Source of the DNA: Enterobacteriaceae bacterium LSJC7
GTDB taxonomy: Bacteria; Pseudomonadota; Gammaproteobacteria; Enterobacterales; Enterobacteriaceae
Assembly: GCA_000302695.1 (NCBI GenBank)
Contig: AMFN01000002.1
Location: forward strand, 869,948-933,947
Reading direction: 5' to 3'
DNA length: 64,000 bases
This document shows, piece by piece, positions 45,627 to 54,507 of the stretch. A program made the translations under genes and the position numbers. Each line of letters opens with the position of its first letter. Position 1 is the stretch's first letter. Under the pieces are notes generated by a model. The model did not search any database. It saw only the letters and a program-made list of their open reading frames with translations, and was not told the DNA's origin.

Positions 45627-46949
45627 TTATCTTTCAGAGGGTAAAGAGGCACCGCTATCTTGCTGCGGTGTTTCCCCGGCCACCATCAACAGCGGCATTA
45701 ACAGCAAAGCAATCAGCGTTGCGGCTATCGCCAGCGCAACAAACATCCCCGGCCAGCCATAACGCTCAATAATGTGTGCCAGCGGCCAGCCTGCCAGCGC
45801 CGCACCGAGATAAGCAAACAGCCCCAGAAAGCCAGTGACGGAACCAGCAGCATCTTTGTGGCAGCACTCTACGGCAGCAAGGCCGGTCAACATTTGTGGG
45901 CCGAAGACAAAAAATCCGCAGCTAAAAAAAGTGGCTGCCAGTAGCGCGTAGTGATGTACCGGCATCAGCCAGAGCGCACAGACAGTGATAAACACCCCAA
46001 TAGCAAACAGCAGGATCATGGGCGCGCGCTGCCCGCGAAACAGTAAGTCTGAGCCCCAGCCAGCAAACAGAGCGCCTGCAAGACCGCCCGCCTCAAACAA
46101 CATCACGGTGGCGTTAGCGCCCATCAGGCTTACGCTGTGGCTTTCTGCCATCCACAAATTGCCCCAGTCGTTGAGGGCAATACGTATCAGGTACACCAGT
46201 ACGTACACCAGCCCAAGCAGCCACAGGGTGGGATTCGCCAGCACGGTATCGCGCAGCATCGGCCAGAGTGCCATCGGCGGGCTTATTTGCCGCTGGCGTA
46301 TCTCAAGCGCATCCTGTCGCCATTGCCCAACGTCCGGCAGACCTTCCTGCTGTGGCGTACCGCGCAGATGGCTGCACAGCCACAGCCCGATAATAATGCC
46401 AATAATCCCTGGCATCATCAGCGCCGCGTGCCAGCTCCACTGGCTAACCAGTAGCGTACTGAGCAGCGGCAGCAGTAGCGCACCAATATTGATGGAGGCA
46501 TTCCAGCAGCCCCACCACAGGCCGCGCTCGTTGCGTGAGTACCACTGCGTCAGCAGGCGCGCGCACGGCGGCCAGCCCCAGCCTTGAAAAAATCCGTTCA
46601 GCGTCCAGACGGCAAGCAACAGGGGTAGGCTGTCACCGAAGGCAAAGGCAATGTTGAGCACGCCTGTTGCCGTCAGCCCCGCCCCCATAAACCAGCGCGT
46701 GCCGTGTCGGTCATGCCATAGCCCGGAGCCAAACTTCGACACGCCGTAGGCCACGTAAAACAGCGTCCCCAGCAGACCAATATCGGCTTTATCCAGCATC
46801 AGCGCCTGCTGCATGGCTGGCAGGGCAATGTTGACGCTTTTGCGCGTGAGGTAATACGTGGCATAGCCTGTCACCATCAAAAGCAACAGCCGCGGTCGCC
46901 AGTAGCGATAGCGACGGTCAATCTCTTCTTGCGATAGCGTCAGGGACAT
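45627..46949 (-). CDS. uhpC: Hexose-phosphate sensor protein UhpC
   Basis: 440 residues, the usual size, with 12 predicted spans of the organophosphate:phosphate antiporter family. Family residues such as GYATYYLTRKSVNIALP, and NGFFQGWGWPPCARLL, are present. UhpC is a transporter-like receptor that binds external glucose-6-phosphate and activates the kinase UhpB. A transporter role like UhpT is possible, but length, position and sequence fit UhpC. GGAGGAACC precedes the ATG. A 97-base gap from uhpB contains a promoter and an inverted repeat. Confidence 0.88.
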   Translation of the reverse strand: MSLTLSQEEIDRRYRYWRPRLLLLMVTGYATYYLTRKSVNIALPAMQQALMLDKADIGLLGTLFYVAYGVSKFGSGLWHDRHGTRWFMGAGLTATGVLNIAFAFGDSLPLLLAVWTLNGFFQGWGWPPCARLLTQWYSRNERGLWWGCWNASINIGALLLPLLSTLLVSQWSWHAALMMPGIIGIIIGLWLCSHLRGTPQQEGLPDVGQWRQDALEIRQRQISPPMALWPMLRDTVLANPTLWLLGLVYVLVYLIRIALNDWGNLWMAESHSVSLMGANATVMLFEAGGLAGALFAGWGSDLLFRGQRAPMILLFAIGVFITVCALWLMPVHHYALLAATFFSCGFFVFGPQMLTGLAAVECCHKDAAGSVTGFLGLFAYLGAALAGWPLAHIIERYGWPGMFVALAIAATLIALLLMPLLMVAGETPQQDSGASLPSER

Positions 46950-46969
46950 GGTTCCTCCGTAAGAGTGCG

Positions 46970-46975
46970 ACTATA
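46970..46975 (-). promoter_or_regulatory. -10 element of a promoter before uhpC
   Basis: TATAGT on the minus strand, about 22 bases upstream of the uhpC ATG. It lies about 50 bases from the inverted repeat at 47016-47036. No strong -35 is visible, as expected for an activated promoter. Confidence 0.45.
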
Positions 46976-47015
46976 AACAGCGAAGGCAGAAAAAGGATGA
47001 GCGCCAGTCTTGCCC

Positions 47016-47036
47016 ATCCAGGACTTATTCCTGGAT
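47016..47036. promoter_or_regulatory. Candidate UhpA operator (inverted repeat)
   Basis: ATCCAGGA and TCCTGGAT, 8-bp perfect arms with a 5-base centre. The centre would be about 60 bases upstream of the expected transcription start of uhpC-afuABC. In E. coli UhpA binds the -80 to -50 part of the uhpT promoter. The assignment to UhpA is inference. Confidence 0.5.
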
Positions 47037-47046
47037 AACGGCGCTT

Positions 47047-48564
47047 TTATTCGTGAAATGTGGGCAGGTTAACAATTACGTGCGTTCCCTGACGGTTCTC
47101 AATATGAAAGCTGCCGCCAAGAGCATGAATACGTTCACGCATGCCGCGCAGCCCCATGCCTTTGTGCTCACCGGGCGCAATACCCACGCCGTCGTCGCTG
47201 ATGTTCAGCGCAATGGCGTCAGCGTGCTGGTCCAGCACAATGCGGATATGGTGCGCGCTGGCATGGCGTGCAATGTTGTTCAACAGTTCCTGTACCAGCC
47301 GGTAAAGCGTAAAACGCACGGTGTCGTTCTGTGGTGGGTGAGTCAGGCGGTAATCCATACGGCAATCAATGCCGCGCTCGGCAAAGGCAAACTCGGTGAT
47401 AAGGTGCTCCAGCGCATCGTGCAGGGTTATTTCCTCTGGCACCGGCGGGCGCAACTGGCGCAGCAGTTGACGCGTCACCTGGTGGATGCGTAGCGCCATA
47501 TCTTCTATCAACCCGGCAGCCTGCACGGCACCGGGGGCGTCGGTATAGCGCGAGACCAGGCGAGACTGAATCTGAATGGCGGTGATGTTCTGCCCAATTT
47601 CATCGTGCAGTTCACGTGCCAGCATCTTGCGCGTCTCTTCTTCTGCATGCACCAGCCGCTCTGTCAGTTGACGCCGCGCCTGCAACTCGCTCTCAAGGCG
47701 CATGCGGTAGTGTTCAAGGTGCTGCGTCAGGTGCTGCTGGCGGCTAACGGCAATACCCACGCCCATACCGAGCAGCGCCTGAGTGGTCAGAAACAACTCC
47801 ATCTCGGTGAGGCTGGCAAAACCAGCGCCGAACTGGCGGGCGAGGGTGATGATAAAGCTTCCCGTCAGGGCCGCCAGCACGCCGCCCTGCCAGCCAAAGC
47901 GCCAGGCCATGACGACATTAGGCAGAAAAACCAGAATCAGCAGCAACCGCTCCATCTGGGGGGCCAGCGTCAGCTGCGCGCCCGCACCCGCGGCAAAAAA
48001 CAGGCTGCACCAGATGAGCAACGAGGTGCGCAGCGGGGGGCTGGCAAGCTCCGTAGACTGCGGGTTGCTGCGGTGCTGGTGATAAAGCGCCTCCCAGATT
48101 AGCCAGGCAAAGGGTGCCATAATGGTGCCGCCCGTGAGGCTTGCCAGGAACGTTGCCAGTGGTTGTGCCATACCGACAGAAAGTGCAAGTAGCGCGTTTG
48201 AGAATGCTGCGCCCAGCAGCAGAGAGAGCCGTTGCCAGTAAAGATGAAAACGCCGCCAGTAATGGCGCGTAACGAGGGCGACGGGTAACGACAACAGCGG
48301 GGCCGCCAGTACGCTGAGGGTGGTGATAAGCTGTTGCTGATACAGCCAGAAAAGCAGTACCAGGGGTACGAGCAGCAACACAGGCCAGAAACGGCGGGGC
48401 AGTAAAATCAGCAGCGCCAGACTGACGCCACCGGGCAGCAACAGGCTTGCCTGAACATCGTCATTAAGCAGCCAGTAGCTCAGCGTCCACAACGCCAGCC
48501 AGCAGGGAGCCCAGGCAAAAAGAATAAACAGCGACAGCGCCGGATGTTTAAGGCTCATCTTCAT
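47047..48564 (-). CDS. uhpB: Sensor histidine kinase UhpB
   Basis: 505 residues (E. coli 500). An N-terminal multi-span MASE1-type membrane part (to about 275) is followed by a short coiled linker and the NarL/UhpB-type HisKA_3 domain with H320 in ARELHDEIGQN. The ATPase domain has N-box QELLNNIARHA and G-boxes DDGVGIAPGEHKGMGLRGM. It phosphorylates UhpA in response to UhpC. The ATG overlaps the uhpA stop (TGATG), so translation is coupled. Confidence 0.92.
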   Translation of the reverse strand: MKMSLKHPALSLFILFAWAPCWLALWTLSYWLLNDDVQASLLLPGGVSLALLILLPRRFWPVLLLVPLVLLFWLYQQQLITTLSVLAAPLLSLPVALVTRHYWRRFHLYWQRLSLLLGAAFSNALLALSVGMAQPLATFLASLTGGTIMAPFAWLIWEALYHQHRSNPQSTELASPPLRTSLLIWCSLFFAAGAGAQLTLAPQMERLLLILVFLPNVVMAWRFGWQGGVLAALTGSFIITLARQFGAGFASLTEMELFLTTQALLGMGVGIAVSRQQHLTQHLEHYRMRLESELQARRQLTERLVHAEEETRKMLARELHDEIGQNITAIQIQSRLVSRYTDAPGAVQAAGLIEDMALRIHQVTRQLLRQLRPPVPEEITLHDALEHLITEFAFAERGIDCRMDYRLTHPPQNDTVRFTLYRLVQELLNNIARHASAHHIRIVLDQHADAIALNISDDGVGIAPGEHKGMGLRGMRERIHALGGSFHIENRQGTHVIVNLPTFHE

Positions 48565-49193
48565 CAGCAGCGGGCCAGCAGATTGTGCTCAAGCGCAAAA
48601 TGCACCAGGTCAATGGTGGTATTGCACTGCAATTTGCCAAGAATACTGGCGCGGTGGGCGTGCACGGTTTTATGACTCAGCTCCAGGCTGTCAGCAATGC
48701 TGCGCACACTCTCGCCGCGCACCAGCAACGTAAAAATCTCACGTTCGCGCGGCGTCAGCGCTTTTAGCACACCCGCAGGCTGCCCCGCGCTGCGCATGGC
48801 GTTTAACGCCTCAGCACACAGGTAGTGACCACCGGCACCCACCGAGCGCACGGCCTGGACCAGCTCCTCCGGGCCACAGCGCTTGGTCAGATAACCGCAG
48901 GCCCCGGCTTCAATGGCGCTTTGTACGAATGCGGGCGTGTCATAAATGCTGAGAATAATCGCGCGAAAATCGGGCCTGCGCGCACGCACCTGGCGCAGCA
49001 GGCTCAGGCCGTCACCGTCCGGCATGGCAATGTCCATGACGGCCACGTCGGGAGACTGGTGCGCCAGCCAGGACAGCGCCGCAGCGGCCTCGCCAAACTG
49101 GGCCACAACGTCGATATCGGCTTCGAGATTCAAGAGCTGAGCAAAGCCCGAGCGCACAACGGCGTGGTCATCAATAAGAACAACTGAAAGCAT
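48564..49193 (-). CDS. uhpA: Response regulator UhpA
   Basis: 209 residues in the FixJ/NarL class. Receiver domain: acidic pocket in LIDDH, phosphoacceptor D54 in VMDIAMPDGDG, switch Ser in ILSIYD and K103-type lysine in GYLTKRC. C-terminal LuxR-type helix-turn-helix: LTPREREIFTLLVRGESVRSI then LELSHKTVHAHRASILGKL. The start MLSVVLIDDH aligns D54 with E. coli UhpA; an ATG 12 bases upstream is the alternative. First gene of the locus, preceded by a 16-bp palindrome. Confidence 0.92.
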   Translation of the reverse strand: MLSVVLIDDHAVVRSGFAQLLNLEADIDVVAQFGEAAAALSWLAHQSPDVAVMDIAMPDGDGLSLLRQVRARRPDFRAIILSIYDTPAFVQSAIEAGACGYLTKRCGPEELVQAVRSVGAGGHYLCAEALNAMRSAGQPAGVLKALTPREREIFTLLVRGESVRSIADSLELSHKTVHAHRASILGKLQCNTTIDLVHFALEHNLLARC

Positions 49194-49213
49194 GGTGTAT
49201 GTCATGACAGAAA

Positions 49214-49229
49214 ATCATAGCGCTATGAT
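49214..49229. promoter_or_regulatory. 16-bp perfect palindrome upstream of uhpA
   Basis: ATCATAGCGCTATGAT, an uninterrupted palindrome 20 bases upstream of the uhpA start codon. It has the position and symmetry of a repressor or autoregulatory operator. Confidence 0.45.
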
Positions 49230-49819
49230 GCGTGGCAAAAAATCCAGCGCAACGAGCGAACCGTGGTTCTGGAATGCAGATAACAAAATAAATTTTATTT
49301 GATGTCGCATTGCAAAATAAGAGTTATACGCACGCGTGAAGCTTATTTCATCAAATAAGGCACAGACGCAATAAGCTTAAATTTTATTTATCAATATGGG
49401 CTGCGGCAATCGTAATAGAAATAACCGCCTTGCGGTTGCCATCGGTAATTTTTCATTCTGGTGAGAAAATAACAGCGCGCATTGGGATTATTATCCCGAC
49501 TACACATTTTATTCACTGGCAATCGGCAGCGGGAATAACCTTATTTCAGGACGGCAACAGAGGTCGCCAGAAAGCGTTAGTCAGAGGGCGTTAATATTTT
49601 CACCAGGCGCAGAGCCGCGCGCCATGGCCTGGCAAAGGGTAAACGAGAGCAGGCGACAGTGCGCAACTAACTCCCCGTTTTGCAAAGATTTCAAGGAGAA
49701 ACTGGCGATTTTGCGTACCTTGCCGCAGCCCGTTTGTCTCATACTTGCGGGGAATTTTACAAAGGGTACGATGGCGGGTCTGTTAGAGGCGTTTTTACAG
49801 GCGCTCAGGGAGAGGTCTT
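49230..49819. other. 590-base AT-rich intergenic region with nested repeats
   Basis: It separates divergent uhpA from the orphan membrane gene at 49820. It contains an 11-base direct repeat AAATTTTATTT (49290-49300 and 49379-49389), inverted repeats TTATTTGATG / CATCAAATAA (49295-49304 with 49349-49358) and AAGCTTATT / AATAAGCTT (49339-49347 with 49370-49378). No gene is convincing between 49400 and 49819. Confidence 0.4.
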
Positions 49820-50344
49820 ATGGATAACATCATTGTCGCACTGCTTACTTCAGTGGTTACCGCCGCCGTCACGATTTATCTGGCATCGCGCACGATATTT
49901 AATAACACGGTCGCGCCAGAGCGCGTTAAGTGGCGTCAGACCATTAAGGATACGGTTGTCGGTATCAACTATTCCAGCCCACAGAGCATCGCGCAGGCAA
50001 TTGATATTTTGTCACTTAATCTCAACCCGTTTGATGATGCCGATCGGGCCATTATCGATCAGCTTAATACTATCAAAGTGAAGGTGAGTGACGGCCAGGA
50101 CGTGACGCAGGACAGAGAGGATGTTTTTTATAATGTCGCTTTTTTGCTTAAGCATGACTGGGAGCGCCAGAAGCACGAATCATCCTTGTGTCACTTTAAA
50201 CAAAGTGAGCCAAAGCGTGCAGTGGTGGATAATGTCTTTTTTAAAAATCGTCACCGCATCATCAGCCGCAAAGTCTGCTGCGGGCGTGCAGGCCAGTGCG
50301 AAAATCGCTTTGAGCGCGTTAACCCGCGCTGCGATAGAGTGTGA
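49820..50344 (+). CDS. Orphan small membrane protein of unknown function
   Basis: 174 residues, not recognised. One N-terminal membrane span (residues about 3-22, IIVALLTSVVTAAVTIYLA) is followed by a soluble part with helical, acidic sequence (INYSSPQSIAQAIDILSLNLNP). After about residue 120 the character changes to a basic, cysteine-bearing tail (SRKVCCGRAGQCENRFERV), which may be genuine or the result of a frameshift. GGGAGAGG precedes the ATG. A second short frame (50232-50375) overlaps the tail. Confidence 0.6.
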   Translation: MDNIIVALLTSVVTAAVTIYLASRTIFNNTVAPERVKWRQTIKDTVVGINYSSPQSIAQAIDILSLNLNPFDDADRAIIDQLNTIKVKVSDGQDVTQDREDVFYNVAFLLKHDWERQKHESSLCHFKQSEPKRAVVDNVFFKNRHRIISRKVCCGRAGQCENRFERVNPRCDRV

Positions 50345-50376
50345 CAACAGTGCCAGGGCCAGGACGCTGCCCTGAT

Positions 50377-50407
50377 AAAAAAGAACCCCGCGCGCGGCGG
50401 GGTTCCT
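50377..50407 (-). terminator. Terminator of nifJ
   Basis: GAACCCCGC / GCGGGGTTC arms with a short GC loop; on the minus strand TTCTTTTTT follows. It lies 16 bases past the nifJ stop. Confidence 0.85.
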
Positions 50408-50422
50408 GTAGGCCACAGCGAG

Positions 50423-53400
50423 TCACTCTACGGTTTTTTCCGCTTTTCCCGCCATCATCGCCAGAAAGTCGTAGCGTTTTTGCAGGTCTGCGGTGGCATC
50501 TTTCCACAACTGTTCGGCTACCTCAGGCTGCTGTGCGTTCAGGCGACGGAAACGCTGTTCATTGAGCAGCGTTTCGGCCAGGGCATCAGACGGTGGCCGG
50601 GAGTCGAGCGACAGTGCCAGCTTGCCCTGTTCCGCGCGACGCGGATCGAAGCGGTACAGCGGCCAGAAGCCGGTGGCGGTCAGTTGACGCATCTGGTCGT
50701 GGCTTAGCGCCAGATCGTAACCGTGCTCCACACACGGGCTGTAGGCGATAATCAGCGACGGGCCGGGGTAAGCCTGCGCTTCCTGAATGGCTTTCACCGC
50801 CTGGTTAAGCTGAGCGCCCAGTGCAATTTGTGCCACGTAAACATGGCCGTACATCATCACGTTAACGCCCAGATCTTTGCGCGCCTTGCGCTTGCCCTGT
50901 TCGGCAAACTTCATCACCGCGCCCAGCGGCGTGGCTTTTGAAGCCTGTCCACCGGTGTTGGCGTAACACTGGGTATCCAGCACCATCACGTTGATGTTTT
51001 CACTCAGGCTCAATACATGATCAAGGCCGCCATAGCCAATGTCGTAGGCCCAGCCGTCGCCGCCAATCAGCCAGATGGATTTTTCCACCAGCGCATCGGC
51101 ATCGCGTGCAAGCTGCTGCGCCTGTGGGCTGTCGATGGTGCTCAGTGACTGGCGTAATGCCGCAACCTGGGTGCGGCGCTCGGGTACTGAGGCTTCGGTG
51201 CGTAATTGCTCGACCAGCTCTGCGGGCAGTTGGTCAACCAGCTCGCCCAGCAGGCGCTGCACACGAGCCGCGTGTTGGTTAGCACTCAGGCGAAAGCCCA
51301 GCCCGAACTCGGCATTATCTTCAAACAGCGAGTTTGCCCAGGCTGGACCCCGACCATGCTCGTCGGTGGTCCAGGGTGTGGAGGGCAGGTTACCGCCGTA
51401 AATGGATGAACAGCCGGTAGCGTTAGCGACCATCATTCTGTCGCCGTAGAGTTGGGTCAGCAGCTTGAGATACGGCGTTTCGCCGCAGCCGGAGCAGGCA
51501 CCGGAGTATTCAAACAGCGGCGTAATCAGCTGAGAGGTGCGAATATCGATGCGCTCCAGCGAATTGCGGTCTATTTCCGGTAAATTGAGGAAGAAATGGT
51601 AGTTGTCTTTTTCTTCTTCAACATGCTCAAGGCGCGACATCATGTTGATGGCCTTAATGCTCGAGTCTTCGCGGTCTTTCGCCGGGCAAACCTCCACGCA
51701 CAAATTGCAGCCGGTACAGTCTTCCGGGGCAACCTGCAAAACGTATTTCTGCCCACGCATATCGCGGGATTTCACATTCAGAGAGGCAAGAGAGTCTGGT
51801 GCGTTACTCATGGCTTCTGGGGCAACCACTTTAGCGCGAATGGCAGCATGCGGGCAGGCGGCAACACAGTGGTTGCACTGGGTACATAAGTCTGGTTTCC
51901 AGATGGGGATCTCGTCGGCGATGTTGCGTTTTTCCCAGCGCGTGGTGCCCACCGGCCAGGTGCCGTCCGGCGGTAGGGCAGAAACGGGAAGCGCATCGCC
52001 CAGGCCTGCCAGCATGGCGGCAGTGACGGTTTTGACAAAATCCGGGGCGGCGTCAGAGACTACCGGTGGCATATGATGACTGCTTTCGCATACCTCGCCG
52101 AGCGCCACTTCATGCAACGACTCGCGCGCCAGCGCCAGAGCCTGCCAGTTGCGCTCCACCAGTGCTTCGCCTTTGCTGCTGTAGCTGCGGGCAACGGCAC
52201 CCTGTAGCTCTTTGAAAGCGCTGTCGCCAGGCAGCACGTTACTGAGCTGGAAGAAGGCCATCTGCATTACGGTATTGATACGTGCGCCAAGCTGACACTC
52301 GCGGGCTATCTTTGTGGCGTTAATTACCCACAGTTTGGCCTGTTTTGCCCGCAGTTCAGCCTGAACTTCCTGCGCTAACCGCTCCCAGACTTCGTCTGGC
52401 TCATACGGCGTGTTAAGCAGGAAAATACCGCCGGGCTTGAGTCGTTCAGCCATTGGGTATTTATCGGTGAACTGGAGCTGGTGGCAGGCAACAAAATCTG
52501 CCTGGTCAATCAGATAAGCGGAGTGAATCGGGTGCTCGCTCACGCGCAGGTGCGAAACCGTCAGGCCGCCCGCTTTTTTGGAGTCGTAAACAAAATAACC
52601 CTGTGCGTACCACGGCGTGGCGTTGCCAATAATTTTGATGTTGTTTTTGGTCGCAGAGACAGTACCGTCGCTACCCAGCCCGTAAAACAGCGCTTGCAGC
52701 TTCGCGCGTGAGGGCAGCGTATTGGCATGAAGTGGCAACGACAGATTGGTCACATCATCATAAATGCCGACGGTGAAGCGTGGCTTTGGTTTATCAGCCT
52801 TGAGCTCATGGAACACGGCAAAGGCACAGTCCGGTCCAAACTCTTTTGACGACAGGCCGTAACGTCCACCGATAACGCGAGGCATAATGTCACGCTCGCC
52901 ATTGCTGAAGGCCTCAGCCAGTGCGGTCATCACCTCAAGGTGCAGTGGCTCGGCCAGTGCGCCTGGCTCTTTAGTGCGGTCAAGCACGGCAATGGTGCGC
53001 GCCGTTGGCGGCAGTGCTTCCAGCAGATGCGCGGCAGAAAACGGGCGGAACAGGCGTACCTTCAACACACCCACTTTTTCGCCGCGGGTGAGTAATTCAT
53101 CCACCACTTCTTCGCAGGTGCCAAGGGCCGAGCCCATCAGCACCATCACGCGCTCGGCCTGCGGGTGGCCGTAGTATTCAAACGGTCGGTACTGACGGCC
53201 CGTCGCGGTAGCAAAATCATTCATTGCCTTTTCGACGTGCTCATATACCGCGTTGTACCAGGGATTGGTGGCTTCACGCGACTGGAAATACGTATCCGGG
53301 TTGGCTGAGGTGCCGCGAATTACCGGGTGCTCTGGGTTGAGTGCACGGGCGCGGTGCGCATCAATCGCCGCCTGCGGCATCAGTTTACGCAGGGTGTCGT

Positions 53401-53950
53401 CTGACAGCGGGGCGATTTTGTTGATTTCATGCGAGGTGCGAAAACCGTCGAAAAAATGAATAAACGGCACGCGGCTGTTCAGACTCGCCATCTGGGAAAT
53501 TAGCGCAAAATCCTGTGCTTCCTGCACGCTGGACGCACACAGCATGGCACAGCCGGTCTGACGCACGGCCATTACGTCGGAATGATCGCCAAAAATTGAC
53601 AGAGCGTGGGTGGCAACGGTACGTGCAGCCACATGCAGTACAAACGGCATCAGTTGTCCGGCCAGTTTGTAAAGCGTTGGGATCATCAACAGCAATCCCT
53701 GGGACGAGGTGAAAGAGGTCGACAGCGCGCCGCTTTGCAGTGCGCCGTGTACGGTAGCGATAGCGCCGCCTTCTGACTGCATTTCAACGACCTGCGGCAC
53801 ATCGCCCCAGATATTTTGCACACCATTTACCGACCAGGCATCCGACTGCTCGGCCATAGTGGAACTGGGGGTGATGGGATAAATGGCGATAACTTCGCTG
53901 GTGCGAAAGGCCACCGAAGCGACTGCGGCGTTGCCGTCAAGTGTTAACAT
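50423..53950 (-). CDS. nifJ: Pyruvate:flavodoxin oxidoreductase (YdbK)
   Basis: Thiamine-diphosphate iron-sulfur enzyme converting pyruvate, CoA and oxidised flavodoxin/ferredoxin to acetyl-CoA and CO2. 1175 residues (E. coli YdbK 1174). Order: N-terminal pyrimidine-binding domain with PITPSSTMAEQSD, the gamma domain, a two-cluster ferredoxin domain with CTQCNHCVAACPHAAI and CTGCNLCVEVCPAKD, an extra cluster pair SGACSGCGETPY, and the C-terminal TPP domain (GGDGWAYDIGYGGLDH). In E. coli it helps against superoxide stress (SoxS regulon). Single gene. Confidence 0.97.
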   Translation of the reverse strand: MLTLDGNAAVASVAFRTSEVIAIYPITPSSTMAEQSDAWSVNGVQNIWGDVPQVVEMQSEGGAIATVHGALQSGALSTSFTSSQGLLLMIPTLYKLAGQLMPFVLHVAARTVATHALSIFGDHSDVMAVRQTGCAMLCASSVQEAQDFALISQMASLNSRVPFIHFFDGFRTSHEINKIAPLSDDTLRKLMPQAAIDAHRARALNPEHPVIRGTSANPDTYFQSREATNPWYNAVYEHVEKAMNDFATATGRQYRPFEYYGHPQAERVMVLMGSALGTCEEVVDELLTRGEKVGVLKVRLFRPFSAAHLLEALPPTARTIAVLDRTKEPGALAEPLHLEVMTALAEAFSNGERDIMPRVIGGRYGLSSKEFGPDCAFAVFHELKADKPKPRFTVGIYDDVTNLSLPLHANTLPSRAKLQALFYGLGSDGTVSATKNNIKIIGNATPWYAQGYFVYDSKKAGGLTVSHLRVSEHPIHSAYLIDQADFVACHQLQFTDKYPMAERLKPGGIFLLNTPYEPDEVWERLAQEVQAELRAKQAKLWVINATKIARECQLGARINTVMQMAFFQLSNVLPGDSAFKELQGAVARSYSSKGEALVERNWQALALARESLHEVALGEVCESSHHMPPVVSDAAPDFVKTVTAAMLAGLGDALPVSALPPDGTWPVGTTRWEKRNIADEIPIWKPDLCTQCNHCVAACPHAAIRAKVVAPEAMSNAPDSLASLNVKSRDMRGQKYVLQVAPEDCTGCNLCVEVCPAKDREDSSIKAINMMSRLEHVEEEKDNYHFFLNLPEIDRNSLERIDIRTSQLITPLFEYSGACSGCGETPYLKLLTQLYGDRMMVANATGCSSIYGGNLPSTPWTTDEHGRGPAWANSLFEDNAEFGLGFRLSANQHAARVQRLLGELVDQLPAELVEQLRTEASVPERRTQVAALRQSLSTIDSPQAQQLARDADALVEKSIWLIGGDGWAYDIGYGGLDHVLSLSENINVMVLDTQCYANTGGQASKATPLGAVMKFAEQGKRKARKDLGVNVMMYGHVYVAQIALGAQLNQAVKAIQEAQAYPGPSLIIAYSPCVEHGYDLALSHDQMRQLTATGFWPLYRFDPRRAEQGKLALSLDSRPPSDALAETLLNEQRFRRLNAQQPEVAEQLWKDATADLQKRYDFLAMMAGKAEKTVE

Positions 53951-54240
53951 AAAACGACCCCTGAATTGCTCACGAAAAGGCTACTACCATCAGGCAGAAA
54001 CCATAATGAACCAACCTTTATTGTAGGGGAATATTCTGGCAGAACGTAAAAGGGAGTGTTTTCCTGTTTGTGTTGTGCAACGCCTTTTTGCGTGACGTTG
54101 TCACGTTATAAAGTGAGATATTGATCCCGCTGTAATAAAAACACACTTCACATGACAAAAACCGCAGTTTTATGCCTCGACGTTTCGCGCTGCGCTGCCT
54201 ATGATTCATGGGTTTTGTGTCATACAAAGAGGGAAAGAAC

Positions 54241-54507
54241 ATGCGTGCAGGATTTCTGGCGGGAGTCGCCGTTTTATTTTTAAGCGCTTGCAGCAGTGAA
54301 CCGCCTCAACAGGCGACTGCGGCTCATGTGGCACCGGGTATGCGTGCGGCAATGTCGGACAGGGGGCAGGCGAACTGTTCCATGATTGGCGGCTCAATGT
54401 CTGTTGCTCGCCAGCTTGACGGCTCAGTCACCGGGATGTGTGCGCTGCCGAACGGTAAGCGCTGTAGCGAAAGCGCGCTGGCGTCCGGCAGCTGCGGAAG
54501 TTACTGA
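54241..54507 (+). CDS. ydbJ: DUF333 lipoprotein YdbJ
   Basis: 88 residues. The signal peptide ends in the lipobox LSAC (MRAGFLAGVAVLFLSAC), followed by SSEPPQQATAAHVAPGM as in E. coli YdbJ. The DUF333 core ANCSMIGGSMSVARQLDGS and GMCALPNGKRCSE with four cysteines is intact. Function unknown. Start at 54241 with AAAGAG upstream; 11 upstream codons are ignored because they would spoil the signal peptide. Convergent with hslJ, overlapping by 7 bases. Confidence 0.92.
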   Translation: MRAGFLAGVAVLFLSACSSEPPQQATAAHVAPGMRAAMSDRGQANCSMIGGSMSVARQLDGSVTGMCALPNGKRCSESALASGSCGSY

